Program-made: the position numbers and the translations under genes
Part shown: positions 7,746-16,105 of the stretch, in pieces
Layout of the letters: each line of letters starts with the position of its first letter
Position numbering within the stretch: position 1 is the stretch's first letter
From: an uncultured Desulfobacterales bacterium
GTDB taxonomy: Bacteria > Desulfobacterota > Desulfobacteria > Desulfobacterales > JAFDCJ01
Direction: 5' to 3'
Assembly: GCA_945787595.1 (NCBI GenBank)
Contig: CALZJV010000251.1
Coordinates: 1-18,013 of the forward strand
DNA length: 18,013 nucleotides
Notes under the pieces: model-generated
Told to the model about the DNA's origin: nothing
Seen by the model: the letters and a program-made list of their open reading frames with translations, nothing else
Databases searched by the model: none

Positions 7746-8743
7746 GCGGCCCCCTGTCGCGGCACTGATTTTTTTACACCTCCCCCGACAGTCGAATTCC
7801 GGCACGTCGAATCGATCAAACGAGTCTGACTCAAATCACTCAGGGTGACAGATAGCTCCCCAAGCACCCCCAACGACAACATCAGAACCATCCCGAAGAA
7901 AGACATTGCGCTACCGACGGAGAAGAAGAAAGCCTTTCCAGCGGTCCAGTCGAGCAACCAGGCAAGCATCGCCAGAAGGCCCAGGCTCGTTCCCATAAAT
8001 GCGAAAGGTAAACTGCACAGGACAAACCCTTTTAAAGGCGTGGTGGAAAAACGGATGAGTAGATTAATAGCAAATATATCACTAAAAACCTTGAAAATTC
8101 GACTGAAGCCATACTTTGACTGGCCGAATTGTCTGGCATGGTGCTGAACAGGTATTTCAGCGACGCGAGCTCCGGTCATACTCGCCAAGGCGGGGAAGAA
8201 ACGATGCATCTCACCGTAACAGTGCAGAGATCGAATACATTCTGCGCGATAAGCCTTGAGAGAACAGCCATAGTCATGCAGATGAACACCGGTTGTAAAT
8301 GATATCAAACCGTTTGCCACTTTCGATGGAAGCACACGACTCCAGTGGTCCTGGCGATCTTTTCGCCAACCACTGACCAAATCATAGCCTTCAGCAATCT
8401 TCTCAAGAAGCAGAGGAATATCGGCAGGGTCGTTTTGAAGGTCTCCATCCAAAGTGACGATGACCTCACCGAGGCTATGATCAAATCCGGCGACCATCGC
8501 GCCGGTTTGACCGCAGTTACCACGGAGTTTGATTGCTCGAAGTTGAGGTATTTCGGGTTTTAATTTTTCAACAATACTCCAGGTTTTATCCGTTGAGCCA
8601 TCATCAACCAGGATGACTTCCCACAGAAAAGAAAACCCAGAACAAGTTTCCTTCAACCTCTCTATCAAAGGTGCAACAGATTCTTCTTCATTATATAAAG
8701 GAATAACGATGCTTAGAAAAATTGGATCATTGTCGGTGTCCAC
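7742..8743 (-). CDS. Polyprenyl-phosphate glycosyltransferase (GT2, ArnC/GtrB/DPM1-like)
   Basis: About 333 residues. SIVIPLYNEEESV opens the GT2 domain. LVDDGSTD (45-52) and TLDGDLQNDP (97-106) carry the nucleotide- and metal-binding aspartates. HDYGCSLKAYR and HHARQFGQSKYGF (201-213) are hallmarks of ArnC/GtrB-type enzymes. Two hydrophobic segments (240-265 and 272-300) anchor the C-terminus in the inner membrane. The enzyme would transfer a sugar from a nucleotide donor to undecaprenyl phosphate, giving a lipid-linked donor for a GT39-type transferase, of which one is encoded at 10984. The frame is open from a TTG at 8800, but the GTG at 8743 has a GGGGGA box and puts the conserved start of the domain near residue 10, so it is preferred. 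This is the first gene of the operon. The start site is uncertain. Confidence 0.87.
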   Translation of the reverse strand: MDTDNDPIFLSIVIPLYNEEESVAPLIERLKETCSGFSFLWEVILVDDGSTDKTWSIVEKLKPEIPQLRAIKLRGNCGQTGAMVAGFDHSLGEVIVTLDGDLQNDPADIPLLLEKIAEGYDLVSGWRKDRQDHWSRVLPSKVANGLISFTTGVHLHDYGCSLKAYRAECIRSLHCYGEMHRFFPALASMTGARVAEIPVQHHARQFGQSKYGFSRIFKVFSDIFAINLLIRFSTTPLKGFVLCSLPFAFMGTSLGLLAMLAWLLDWTAGKAFFFSVGSAMSFFGMVLMLSLGVLGELSVTLSDLSQTRLIDSTCRNSTVGGGVKKSVPRQGAA

Positions 8744-9139
8744 AATTAAAAATTCCCCCACCAATGGGATAAGCCGATGAATCAACTCAAGAAAGATCAA
8801 GAATTCTCAGAAAGTGAGATTTCTAGCGATAAGTAGATCAAGCAAAGCCTTTTCACATACCCATGGTCAATAGCAAAGAAAACCGGAATTTCTATTTACT
8901 AATAATCACATTCAGCCAAGGATAATTATCTTTTTTGCTCTCCTGAGACAAGAAAGTCAAGTCATTTTTGGGACAACTCTTATCATCCAATAAGCTTGAA
9001 ATAAAAAATTAAATTTCAATGATTATCAAAAGTGAAACCCTGATAATTTAAATAACCACATCAAAGACACCAGCAAGACAAGAGAAGAATCTTTAAGCTT
9101 TAATAAATAATCGCTATTATTAACTATACAAACAATATC
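8744..9139. other. AT-rich intergenic region, no gene recognised
   Basis: About 395 bp between two minus-strand glycosyltransferase genes. It should hold the promoter of the operon starting at 8743 and the 3' end of the transcript from 10114. No convincing sigma-70 promoter was found. A small inverted repeat, AATAAT-CGCT-ATTATT (9106-9121), lies just after the stop of the upstream gene but is too AT-rich to be a confident terminator. Base composition changes here from the moderate GC of the operon to strongly AT-rich sequence. Confidence 0.5.
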
Positions 9140-10114
9140 TTAATAATCTATTCTATGCTTAAACCATCTAAGAGGTTTGTATAGAAAAGTTATACAAAGC
9201 AAAAGATAAATCAAAGATCTAACTTCTGGAAAATATGATAATGATTTATTTAAAGATTTTCTTGCTAAACATGTATTGTTTTTTCTTAGATAATCCTTAC
9301 CGAGTCTCTGCCATTGAAGAGACAAATTTTTTCGAATATTTTTTCGCTGACCAGCGTTTAAGTTGTAGGTTTTCATCAACCTATCGCCGACTAACGTGCT
9401 ACCAATTGTCAACTTTTCGAGGTTCCGCGACAAGCTATTTTCGTGTATTCGATAATGGAATAAACATTCATCTATAAATGCAGAATCATATTCATATGAC
9501 AACCTTATGAAAAATTCCCGATCCTCCGCATTCGTCAGACTTTCATCAAAGAGCCCAGTATCATCTACCGATTCCCTCCTCAACAAAGCTCCTCCCATAG
9601 GGACAAATGAGCCCACAAGTAGGTCTGACCAAATTTTCCGCGAAAATATCTTTTCTCTATCAGCACTATTCAGGGCGGGTATCTCAAAGACCCGCCCATC
9701 CTCTTGCGACCAACGCTCTCGAATAGTGCCACTCGTATTAAAAGTACTGAACTCAGTAAATACATACCCAATATTTTCATGCTGCTCTAAAAACTTAACT
9801 GTCCTCTCTAAAAACTCAGGACTCCAGAGATCATCCGAATCAAGAAAAACAACATATTTTCCTTTTCCATTACGATATCCATTATTCCTTGATTTGCTTG
9901 GCCCGGAATTATTTTGATCAACGATAAAAATATTATTAGAATTAAATTTTTGAATAACTGAATTGGTATTATCAGTAGAGCCGTCATTGATAATATAAAT
10001 ATTATAGTTTTCGTAAGTCTGCTGAAGAATACTTTCCAATGTCTGCTTAATGTATTTTTCAGCGTTGAATGCTGGAACAACTATATCTACAAGAGGGAAA
10101 TCAATACTATCCAT
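9140..10114 (-). CDS. Glycosyltransferase family 2 protein
   Basis: About 324 residues of the classical inverting GT-A type. VDIVVPAFNAEKYI opens the domain. IINDGSTDNT (41-50) binds the nucleotide, and VFLDSDDLW (89-97) holds the DxD metal site. NSGPSKSRNNG (69-79) and the late AEDREFFIRLSYEY acidic motif (the usual catalytic base region) complete the pattern. The C-terminus is basic with one hydrophobic stretch (SLIYLLLCITFLY), perhaps a membrane contact. It would add one sugar to a growing lipid-linked oligosaccharide in the cytoplasm. The ATG at 10114 has AGGTGA six bases upstream and is preferred to the GTG at 10123. The gene is AT-rich compared with the operon to its left and is separated from it by about 395 bp, so it may be its own transcription unit. 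Donor and acceptor are unknown. Confidence 0.88.
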   Translation of the reverse strand: MDSIDFPLVDIVVPAFNAEKYIKQTLESILQQTYENYNIYIINDGSTDNTNSVIQKFNSNNIFIVDQNNSGPSKSRNNGYRNGKGKYVVFLDSDDLWSPEFLERTVKFLEQHENIGYVFTEFSTFNTSGTIRERWSQEDGRVFEIPALNSADREKIFSRKIWSDLLVGSFVPMGGALLRRESVDDTGLFDESLTNAEDREFFIRLSYEYDSAFIDECLFHYRIHENSLSRNLEKLTIGSTLVGDRLMKTYNLNAGQRKNIRKNLSLQWQRLGKDYLRKNNTCLARKSLNKSLSYFPEVRSLIYLLLCITFLYKPLRWFKHRIDY

Positions 10115-10983
10115 ACTTGTCACCTAATATATATCAGCGGCAGAATTAAAAACAACAAAAACAGGCGGAATACTGAGGTCGGTCACTGCAGAGGACAAAT
10201 CAGAGATGGCCAAACGGATCCTTGCCAACTGAAACATATCTCAGTATGCCGACGGGGGAATCCCTGCACAAGGTAAATTAACAAAATGGTGTGCGCTTTT
10301 TCCAGTTTTATGCCCCATCCCAACCCTCTATATTTGACAACAAATAGCCTTTACAACTGGCAAAAAGGATGCTTTCCTGATTGCGCTTGCCGGCGCAAGA
10401 CCCAACTCCAATAACCAACTCCTATAACGATGCACAGATTCATTCCGATAAGGCAGTCAATATAGCAGCTGTACTTTTCGCCATTTTATAGCAATACAAA
10501 CATACGGAGTGTAGCATCAGTCGTCATGACATCAATCAAGACAATGCAGCCACTGAAAGCTTTCTACGATTCTGAAGCACTAACGCATCAAGCACAAAAC
10601 CAAGAAATATCAAAAACCGGATCGCCCCTAGGAACCTGACGGACTTTTTTTCAAATTTCTGCCTAAAGCACAGCTCAAAGTTCAGCTTGTACTGAACGTG
10701 TGGAATGGTTTATAAATCGCAGGATAGATTCTTTAGAGATTATGCTCGAATACCATCTGTCAATTCAAGCTATCTACCATCCCCAGCAGTTGAGCCTGAA
10801 GCTCGCAGGAAGCTGAACAAACTCACCAATAAAATTTAAAATAGCAGGCGACGCGACTGCAATAGATACAGAAAACACACTCCCAAAGCCTGATCAAATT
10901 GATCACGAAACGGTTCACATAAAAATTAAAAAATGTCGACATCTAACGTAAAAATTTACAAGTAACCCAGAAATTATGAATCT
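10115..10983. other. Long divergent non-coding region
   Basis: Roughly 870 bp between divergent genes without a convincing reading frame. It should hold promoters for both the minus-strand GT2 and the plus-strand GT39-like gene. The stretch 10150-10430 looks richer in GC than the sequence on either side. It contains a sequence with sigma-54 geometry (10358-10373) and a compact hairpin (10381-10399). A short frame at 10705-10839 (44 codons, MVYKSQDRFFRDY...) lacks a ribosome site and resembles nothing I know. The region may be the remains of a deleted gene or a long regulatory leader. Confidence 0.5.
10381..10399. repeat. Compact inverted repeat in the divergent region
   Basis: The sequence TTGCGCTTGCCGGCGCAAG contains a perfect stem, either TTGCGC/GCGCAA with a six-base loop or CTTGC/GCAAG with loop CGGC. 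No T-run follows on the plus strand, so it is not a classical terminator. It could be an operator or an RNA structure. Chance is possible. Confidence 0.3.
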
Positions 10984-12540
10984 ATGAATTACCTAAAAAA
11001 CATCCAAGGCTCAACCTATATTTTTTTTATATTTATTCTTGCCGGGATTGGCTTGCGACTGAAGGGGCTAGGCCAGTATTCATTCTGGACCGATGAGCTA
11101 TATCATGTTATTGCAGCCAAATCTCTTCTTGAAATGGGAATTCCATTTGTTCCAGAGGCAGGAGAATACTATCGAGCCTACCCAATAACTAAAATCACTG
11201 CATTTCTTTTCAAGCATTTTGGCGAAAGCGAAACAATTGCACGACTCCCTTTTGTCTTCATCAACATTGCTTTTATATCAACAAGCTACTATATACTTAA
11301 GAAAAATTTTAATGCATACTTGGCACTTACATTCGCTTTTGTTATGACCTTCAGCCCTTTTGAAATAATGATGTCACGGGAATGCAGGATGTACACCCTT
11401 CTGCAGTTTTTTTATTTTATTGGCTCAATAACATTTATTTTAGGATTTGAATCAAAGAAAGAGTTGATAAATTCTGAGCACCAGAATAATCTAGCCTTAA
11501 AGATAGAAAGTAAATATGGAATCAATATAAAGTTACTGGCTATCTCTCTGATCCTATTTTATATTTCAAAAATTTTCCACAACCTAACCCTATGTTTTTC
11601 AATTACTTTAATTTTATATTTATCAATAATGGCAATAAAGATATTAATTGGAGACAATATTAAAACAGCAATACAGTCTAAATATTTTATAATTTTGTCT
11701 TTTATTTTTATAGTACTATTATTCTTGATCTTAATTGATAAAAATTTTATTGAAAAAGCTCTGACAGTCTCTAACAAAATTCCAGTTTGGGCCAAATACA
11801 CAAAATCAGACTACAATTATTATAGATATTTTTTAACAAATGATTATCCAGCATTTGTTTTTTTATATACAATTGGTTGCTACTATCTAATTAAAAACTA
11901 TGGAAGAATCGGTTTTTTTATTTTTCTCTGCTTTTTTCCTTTAATAATTATTCACACTTTTTTATTTGGAAGAAAACTTGATAGATATATATTCTATATT
12001 TTTCCTTTCTTTATTTTAGCTGCATCATATTTTATTTCCGAAATTTTACCAACTTGCATTCAGAGAATAAAACACGAATTATCAGGTCACAAAATAATAA
12101 CGGCCTTCCTTATATGCCTCATCTTCCTTCCCGCTATCAATGTGGTTGGCTACCCCTGGCTTGGTAACTCAAAAAACGTTGCATCCAAGGCAAGATATCC
12201 AGACTGGAAGAGCATACAAAGTGAGCTAATGACAGCGACTGGGGGAACGATTATCACCAGTAGGATTAAAGAGGTCCTTTACTACTCCGGAAGAATGCCA
12301 GACTTCCTTTTGGTTAATAATTATAAACTGCGCAACGACGATGGAATCTCACCAATCAGAGATTCCTCAAAACTAGAGCAGATATTATCAACAAAAAATG
12401 ATGTCACAATCATAATTCCCCGCTATGACTATAAAAACAGTGCCTATATGGATTCAAATACGCATAAAACCATTGAGATGAATTGTGACAAAAAGCAGCA
12501 CGATGGCGATCCAAGAATACTAATTTTCAGCTGCAATTGA
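10984..12540 (+). CDS. GT39-like (PMT/ArnT-type) membrane glycosyltransferase
   Basis: A 518-residue multi-spanning membrane protein. After a first helix (12-28) comes LRLKGLGQYSFWTDELYH, with the D-E pair at 37-38 that serves as the catalytic acidic site in the first periplasmic loop of GT-C enzymes. SRECRMYTLLQ (131-141) is another typical feature of the PMT_2/ArnT group. About ten further hydrophobic segments follow (for example 175-190, 195-215, 235-250, 285-300, 310-330, 335-350, 365-385), and a soluble C-terminal domain ends in a cysteine-containing tail. The group transfers sugars from polyprenyl-phosphate donors on the periplasmic side, which pairs naturally with the ArnC-like GT2 at 8743. 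The gene is strongly AT-rich. The ATG at 10984 has no clear Shine-Dalgarno box. It precedes the flippase gene by 77 bp. Confidence 0.82.
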   Translation: MNYLKNIQGSTYIFFIFILAGIGLRLKGLGQYSFWTDELYHVIAAKSLLEMGIPFVPEAGEYYRAYPITKITAFLFKHFGESETIARLPFVFINIAFISTSYYILKKNFNAYLALTFAFVMTFSPFEIMMSRECRMYTLLQFFYFIGSITFILGFESKKELINSEHQNNLALKIESKYGINIKLLAISLILFYISKIFHNLTLCFSITLILYLSIMAIKILIGDNIKTAIQSKYFIILSFIFIVLLFLILIDKNFIEKALTVSNKIPVWAKYTKSDYNYYRYFLTNDYPAFVFLYTIGCYYLIKNYGRIGFFIFLCFFPLIIIHTFLFGRKLDRYIFYIFPFFILAASYFISEILPTCIQRIKHELSGHKIITAFLICLIFLPAINVVGYPWLGNSKNVASKARYPDWKSIQSELMTATGGTIITSRIKEVLYYSGRMPDFLLVNNYKLRNDDGISPIRDSSKLEQILSTKNDVTIIIPRYDYKNSAYMDSNTHKTIEMNCDKKQHDGDPRILIFSCN

Positions 12541-12617
12541 ATAAGCCTCGCAACCTAAAAAACAAACTGTGAATTTTTTACAGTTTCATCGATAAATAAC
12601 AATCATGGTTCACTAAA

Positions 12618-14132
12618 ATGTCTAGAGGAAAAAAAATAATTAAGAGTTCAGTCTGGAGGAATATTACATTCTTTTCTCGAGTTGGCATATCATTTTACAT
12701 GATGCCCTTTTTGATCCACGCACTGAATGAACAAAATTATGGCATTTGGACTATAGCAGGCACATTTGTTGGCTATTTTGGCATGCTGGATCTCGGGCTG
12801 AGTTCGGCTGTCAGTCGTTATGTCTCACGTGCGGTCGGTCAAAATGATGACGAGGAAGTTATCCATGTTGTCAACACCAGCTTTTTTCTGTTCGTAGGAC
12901 TTGGTTTCATTGTCACGATATTAACCATTTCAGCGACATTCTTATTGCCTCATCTCATCAATGACCCCTCAGAACTGAAATTATTGGGCAGTATCATTCT
13001 TATACTGGGGTTGAACCTGGCAATCAGCTTTCCAGTTCGCGCTCTAAATGGCATTATCGGCTCTCATTTTAGGCATGACACCATTGCTAAGAAGGATCTC
13101 TGTGAACTAATTTTCAGCAGCGCTCTTATCTATACTTTCATATCCAATGGCTACGGCATAATTTCTATTGTATTAATCTCGGCAATTTTTTCTCAATTAG
13201 GTAGCTTATGGATCGTTTATATGGCCTTCAAGCTGCAGCCAAATCTGAAAATTAGTTTTAAATTACAACGTAGTGAAATTCGAAAAAAGTTATGGGGCTA
13301 CAGTCTTTATACCTTTCTTGCCCAAATTGCTGATATTTTAAGGTTCAAAGTAGATCAATTAGTTATTGCAGGCTTTATTGGCCTTGGCGCTGTTACACAC
13401 TACTTTGTCGGTCAACGTTTTGTAGAATATTTCTCAGAAATTATTCTTAAGACCATGGGTGCATCTGCTCCAATTTATAGCCAGGAAGAGGGAAAAGGTG
13501 ATTTTGAATCGCTCAATGATAAATTTTTTAAATTGTCAAAAATTTGCGGATACCTCTCCCTCTATATAGGATTTTCTATTATTCTTTTTGGTGAGGCTTT
13601 TATCTCAAGATGGATGGGGGTTGGCTTTGAAGATAGCTATTCTATCCTAGTGATATTAGTTGGAGCCATGATGGTCGCCTTAATGCAGAGTCCTGCAGTC
13701 GGACTTCTTTATGGTCTTTCAAAGCATAAATTCTATGCGTGGGCTAACAGCATTGAAGGATTATTTAATTTAGCCCTTAGCCTGATCCTTGTTCGATATT
13801 ATGGAATCATTGGGGTTGCACTTGGCACAGCAATCCCCAGTATCATTATTAAGTTTATTCTACAACCAATCTACGTTTCAAATGTGACAGAAATAAAATA
13901 TAATAAACTAATTAGGCTATACCTTGAAGTAATAATTAAAACTTCTTTTTTTATTTCGTGCTCATATTTTCTTTTGCTGGATAATTTTTTAGCTCCAAAG
14001 TACCTGAATATTTTAATACTTGGTTTTCTTCAAACTTTAATTTTCATTCCTTTTTGTTGGTTCATCGGTTTTTTTGTTGGTTCATCGGTTTTTCGAAACA
14101 AGAGAAACTATATTTTTCTGAAAAATTTTTAA
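12618..14132 (+). CDS. Oligosaccharide flippase (Wzx-like, MOP superfamily) with altered C-terminus
   Basis: A 504-residue polytopic protein with the Polysacc_synt pattern. It begins KKIIKSSVWRNITFFSRVG, then PFLIHALNEQNYGIWTIAGT and GMLDLGLSSAVSRYVSRAVG, the typical first loops of Wzx transporters. About 12-14 hydrophobic segments follow. Wzx proteins flip lipid-linked repeat units across the inner membrane. The 3' end contains a perfect 20-bp tandem duplication (14051-14090). The present frame reads through both copies and ends ...VGSSVFRNKRNYIFLKNF. With one copy it would read ...CWFIGFSKQEKLYFSEKF... and stop at 14156-14158, a charged tail that looks more natural for this family. The change affects only the last residues, so the protein may still work. 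No clear ribosome site precedes the ATG. Confidence 0.87.
   Translation: MSRGKKIIKSSVWRNITFFSRVGISFYMMPFLIHALNEQNYGIWTIAGTFVGYFGMLDLGLSSAVSRYVSRAVGQNDDEEVIHVVNTSFFLFVGLGFIVTILTISATFLLPHLINDPSELKLLGSIILILGLNLAISFPVRALNGIIGSHFRHDTIAKKDLCELIFSSALIYTFISNGYGIISIVLISAIFSQLGSLWIVYMAFKLQPNLKISFKLQRSEIRKKLWGYSLYTFLAQIADILRFKVDQLVIAGFIGLGAVTHYFVGQRFVEYFSEIILKTMGASAPIYSQEEGKGDFESLNDKFFKLSKICGYLSLYIGFSIILFGEAFISRWMGVGFEDSYSILVILVGAMMVALMQSPAVGLLYGLSKHKFYAWANSIEGLFNLALSLILVRYYGIIGVALGTAIPSIIIKFILQPIYVSNVTEIKYNKLIRLYLEVIIKTSFFISCSYFLLLDNFLAPKYLNILILGFLQTLIFIPFCWFIGFFVGSSVFRNKRNYIFLKNF
14051..14090 (+). repeat. Perfect 20-bp tandem duplication inside the flippase gene
   Basis: The unit TTTTTGTTGGTTCATCGGTT occurs twice without a mismatch at 14051-14070 and 14071-14090, followed by three more matching bases. 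Because 20 is not a multiple of three, each gain or loss of a unit shifts the reading frame of the gene's last codons. The T-runs at the unit borders favour replication slippage. Confidence 0.95.
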
Positions 14133-14241
14133 AAAAACGTCAACACATAGCAGCTTAAATTTAATATGTTTTACACACTTCTCCATTAAATACACAAATA
14201 AAATAGTTTAGATCAATCAATTCAGACATATAAGAACTGCC

Positions 14242-15225
14242 ATGCCATTAATCAGTGTAATAATTCCAACCTACAATTGCTCAGAGTTTATTAGTGATGC
14301 GATAAACTCTGTACTCCAACAAAATTTCAAAAATTATGAAATCATTGTCGTTGATGATGGATCTACGGACAACACTGCTGAAATCATAAAATCAAATTTT
14401 TCTGATAACTATATCAAATATATTATTCAAGAAAACAAAGGACCTTCAGCTGCCCGCAATAAAGGCGTTGAATTCTCTCAAGGAAAATATGTTTGCTTCT
14501 TAGATGCTGATGACATTCTTCTTCCCAATTGCCTTTCAATATCCGCCAATTTAATCGACAAGACATCTTTTAATGGGGCATTGTTTCAGAACAATTACGA
14601 AATAGTTCTAGGGCAAAAGGTACCTGAACACAAATTGGGCTATTTGGAAAAGTCAGGAAAATGGGAAGACTTAATGCAATGGGGCGACCTCCAAACCTCA
14701 GGTGTTGAGGGTGTATGGAAAGTCAGTGAAGCATATGCAAACCTATTACATTCGAATTTTACAATTGTAAATGGGGCAACAATTCACCGGGATCTCTATT
14801 TAGCTCTCGATGGATTTAATGAACACCTGAATATGGGAGAAGACTTTGACTTTTTTATACGCATTGCCCTACGAGAGGACATATACATATCTAAGGTCCC
14901 AACTGGTGTCTACCGCAGGAGAGAGGGAAGTAATGTTGACCGGCGAGAGGATTATTTAAAAGCGAGAACATCTCTACCGGCAAAATATTTTGACAAGAAA
15001 AGACTCAAGCCGATCCAAATAAAACGCTTTCGCGTCAGACAAATGCATTGGCACAAAGAATTATCATATTTTTATTTGGAAAACAAAAGAGTCAGTGAGT
15101 GCAGAATCAATTTGATAGATTGCCTGAAGAATATTGGCTGGGATCAATCTCTTACAAAAATTTTCTTTGGAACCTTTTTGCCAAGTCCGATAAAAATGAT
15201 ATTCAAAAAACTCATTACACGCTAA
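14242..15225 (+). CDS. Glycosyltransferase family 2 protein
   Basis: A 327-residue GT-A glycosyltransferase. PLISVIIPTYNCSEFI opens the domain. VVDDGSTDNT (36-45) is the nucleotide-binding loop, NKGPSAARNKG (65-75) follows, and CFLDADDILLP (85-95) has the DxD metal site. NMGEDFDFFIRIAL supplies the late acidic motif (the usual base). The last 80 residues are basic (RRREGSNVDRREDY, KKRLKPIQIKRFRVRQ) and may bind acceptor or membrane. It shares layout and length with the GT2 at 9140, but the C-terminal halves differ, so they probably add different sugars. The gene follows the flippase by 109 bp. Its stop overlaps the stop of the pyruvyltransferase on the other strand within the bases CTAA at 15222-15225, leaving no room for a separate terminator. 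Substrates are unknown. Confidence 0.89.
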   Translation: MPLISVIIPTYNCSEFISDAINSVLQQNFKNYEIIVVDDGSTDNTAEIIKSNFSDNYIKYIIQENKGPSAARNKGVEFSQGKYVCFLDADDILLPNCLSISANLIDKTSFNGALFQNNYEIVLGQKVPEHKLGYLEKSGKWEDLMQWGDLQTSGVEGVWKVSEAYANLLHSNFTIVNGATIHRDLYLALDGFNEHLNMGEDFDFFIRIALREDIYISKVPTGVYRRREGSNVDRREDYLKARTSLPAKYFDKKRLKPIQIKRFRVRQMHWHKELSYFYLENKRVSECRINLIDCLKNIGWDQSLTKIFFGTFLPSPIKMIFKKLITR

Positions 15226-16073
15226 TTTTCAGCAGGAATTTTAAAATCTACCTTGAATTTTTGCAATGAATCATAAAGCTCTGATATCTTTTTTTCCCGC
15301 AATCCTTTTGATGCAGAAATCGGCTTGCATGTATTTACTATTTTTTTAAGCTGATGCTTTACCGCTAATTTCTTTGCCTTAAGCTTTATTGATTTCAAAT
15401 AGCTATCTCCATCAGCTTTATCCCATATTGGCAGCAACCTCTCAGGCTTATATTCTAGATTTAACGATTTACACCAATCGTACCACTTGAATGGAAGAAT
15501 AAATTCCCTCGAAACGATTGGTATCCAGGGCACACCAAAAGATTCAGCGGCTATAGCGCCATGCATTGCTTCTGTCAGCAGAACTTCGCTATTCAAAATT
15601 TTTCTGATTATTTCTTCCGTTGGCTCTCCTGCATCAATATAATTAACACCCACATCATTGCAAACTGATTGAATCGCCCTCCCCCCCTCTCTTGAACTTA
15701 AAGCATGAGGCATATAGGAATATCCACCGGGCTTTCTATCATACTCGAGCCCTCCTAGCAGCATGGCAGAGTCAGTTATTGCAAGCTTTTTACTAACCCC
15801 CAGTGCTTCAGCCGTCAAGGGCCCCCTCAAGCAATAAATTTTCCAGGTCTCATCTATTTTGGGGACCTGTTTCCCATATCCAAAACCGCTACCAAATACA
15901 ATCGTCTGCTTTGCTGAAGGAATGCCTTCATTCAGCAAAGTGCCTATCCCTACAAATATTGAATCTTGGTCGTCATCAAAAAAACCAGGTAACAATTTAT
16001 CCCATAGCCATGGGTTTAGATCATCGCCAAAATTTAGACGTCCTTTGCCTTCGCTAAAATAGTGTAATTTCAT
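15222..16073 (-). CDS. Polysaccharide pyruvyltransferase family protein (ExoV/WcaK-like)
   Basis: About 283 residues. MKLHYFSEGKGRLNFGDDLN carries the family's N-terminal NxGDdLn motif (14-20). FVGIGTLLNEG (40-50), IVFGSGFGYG (58-67), CLRGPLTAEALG (81-92) and the C-terminal signature LLTEAMHGAIAAESFGVPWI (165-184, His171) match the pyruvyltransferase family PF04230. Such enzymes add a ketal-linked pyruvate from phosphoenolpyruvate to a sugar, giving the polymer a negative charge. The ExoV-like spelling favours succinoglycan-type proteins. The tail is very lysine-rich (KSIKLKAKKLAVKHQLKK). The frame is open to a TTG at 16118, but the first 15 residues do not fit the family and 16073 is the sensible ATG. 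Its ribosome site is weak. It is convergent with the GT2 gene. The IS end lies about 130 bp upstream and may affect its promoter. Confidence 0.85.
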   Translation of the reverse strand: MKLHYFSEGKGRLNFGDDLNPWLWDKLLPGFFDDDQDSIFVGIGTLLNEGIPSAKQTIVFGSGFGYGKQVPKIDETWKIYCLRGPLTAEALGVSKKLAITDSAMLLGGLEYDRKPGGYSYMPHALSSREGGRAIQSVCNDVGVNYIDAGEPTEEIIRKILNSEVLLTEAMHGAIAAESFGVPWIPIVSREFILPFKWYDWCKSLNLEYKPERLLPIWDKADGDSYLKSIKLKAKKLAVKHQLKKIVNTCKPISASKGLREKKISELYDSLQKFKVDFKIPAEN

Positions 16074-16105
16074 CGCTCTAAAATCCCAACCGTTCTTACA
16101 AGAAA

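Noticed and set aside
8925..8951. Possible sigma-70 promoter for the operon on the minus strand (TTGTCT ... GATAAT)
   Set aside because: The spacer is only 15 bases and the -35 box is poor. AT-rich DNA offers many such matches.
9106..9121. AATAAT/ATTATT inverted repeat as terminator
   Set aside because: The six-base stem is made only of A-T pairs and no clean T-run follows, so it is too weak to support a terminator call.
10705..10839. Short plus-strand frame of 44 codons (MVYKSQDRFF...)
   Set aside because: No ribosome site and no recognisable family. Another frame over the same bases looks equally plausible, so there is no reason to call a gene.
10976..12616. Three-codon mini-frames just before two genes (MNL at 10976-10987, overlapping the ATG at 10984; MVH at 12605-12616, one base before the ATG at 12618)
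   Set aside because: Such short frames are frequent by chance in AT-rich leaders and show no ribosome sites.
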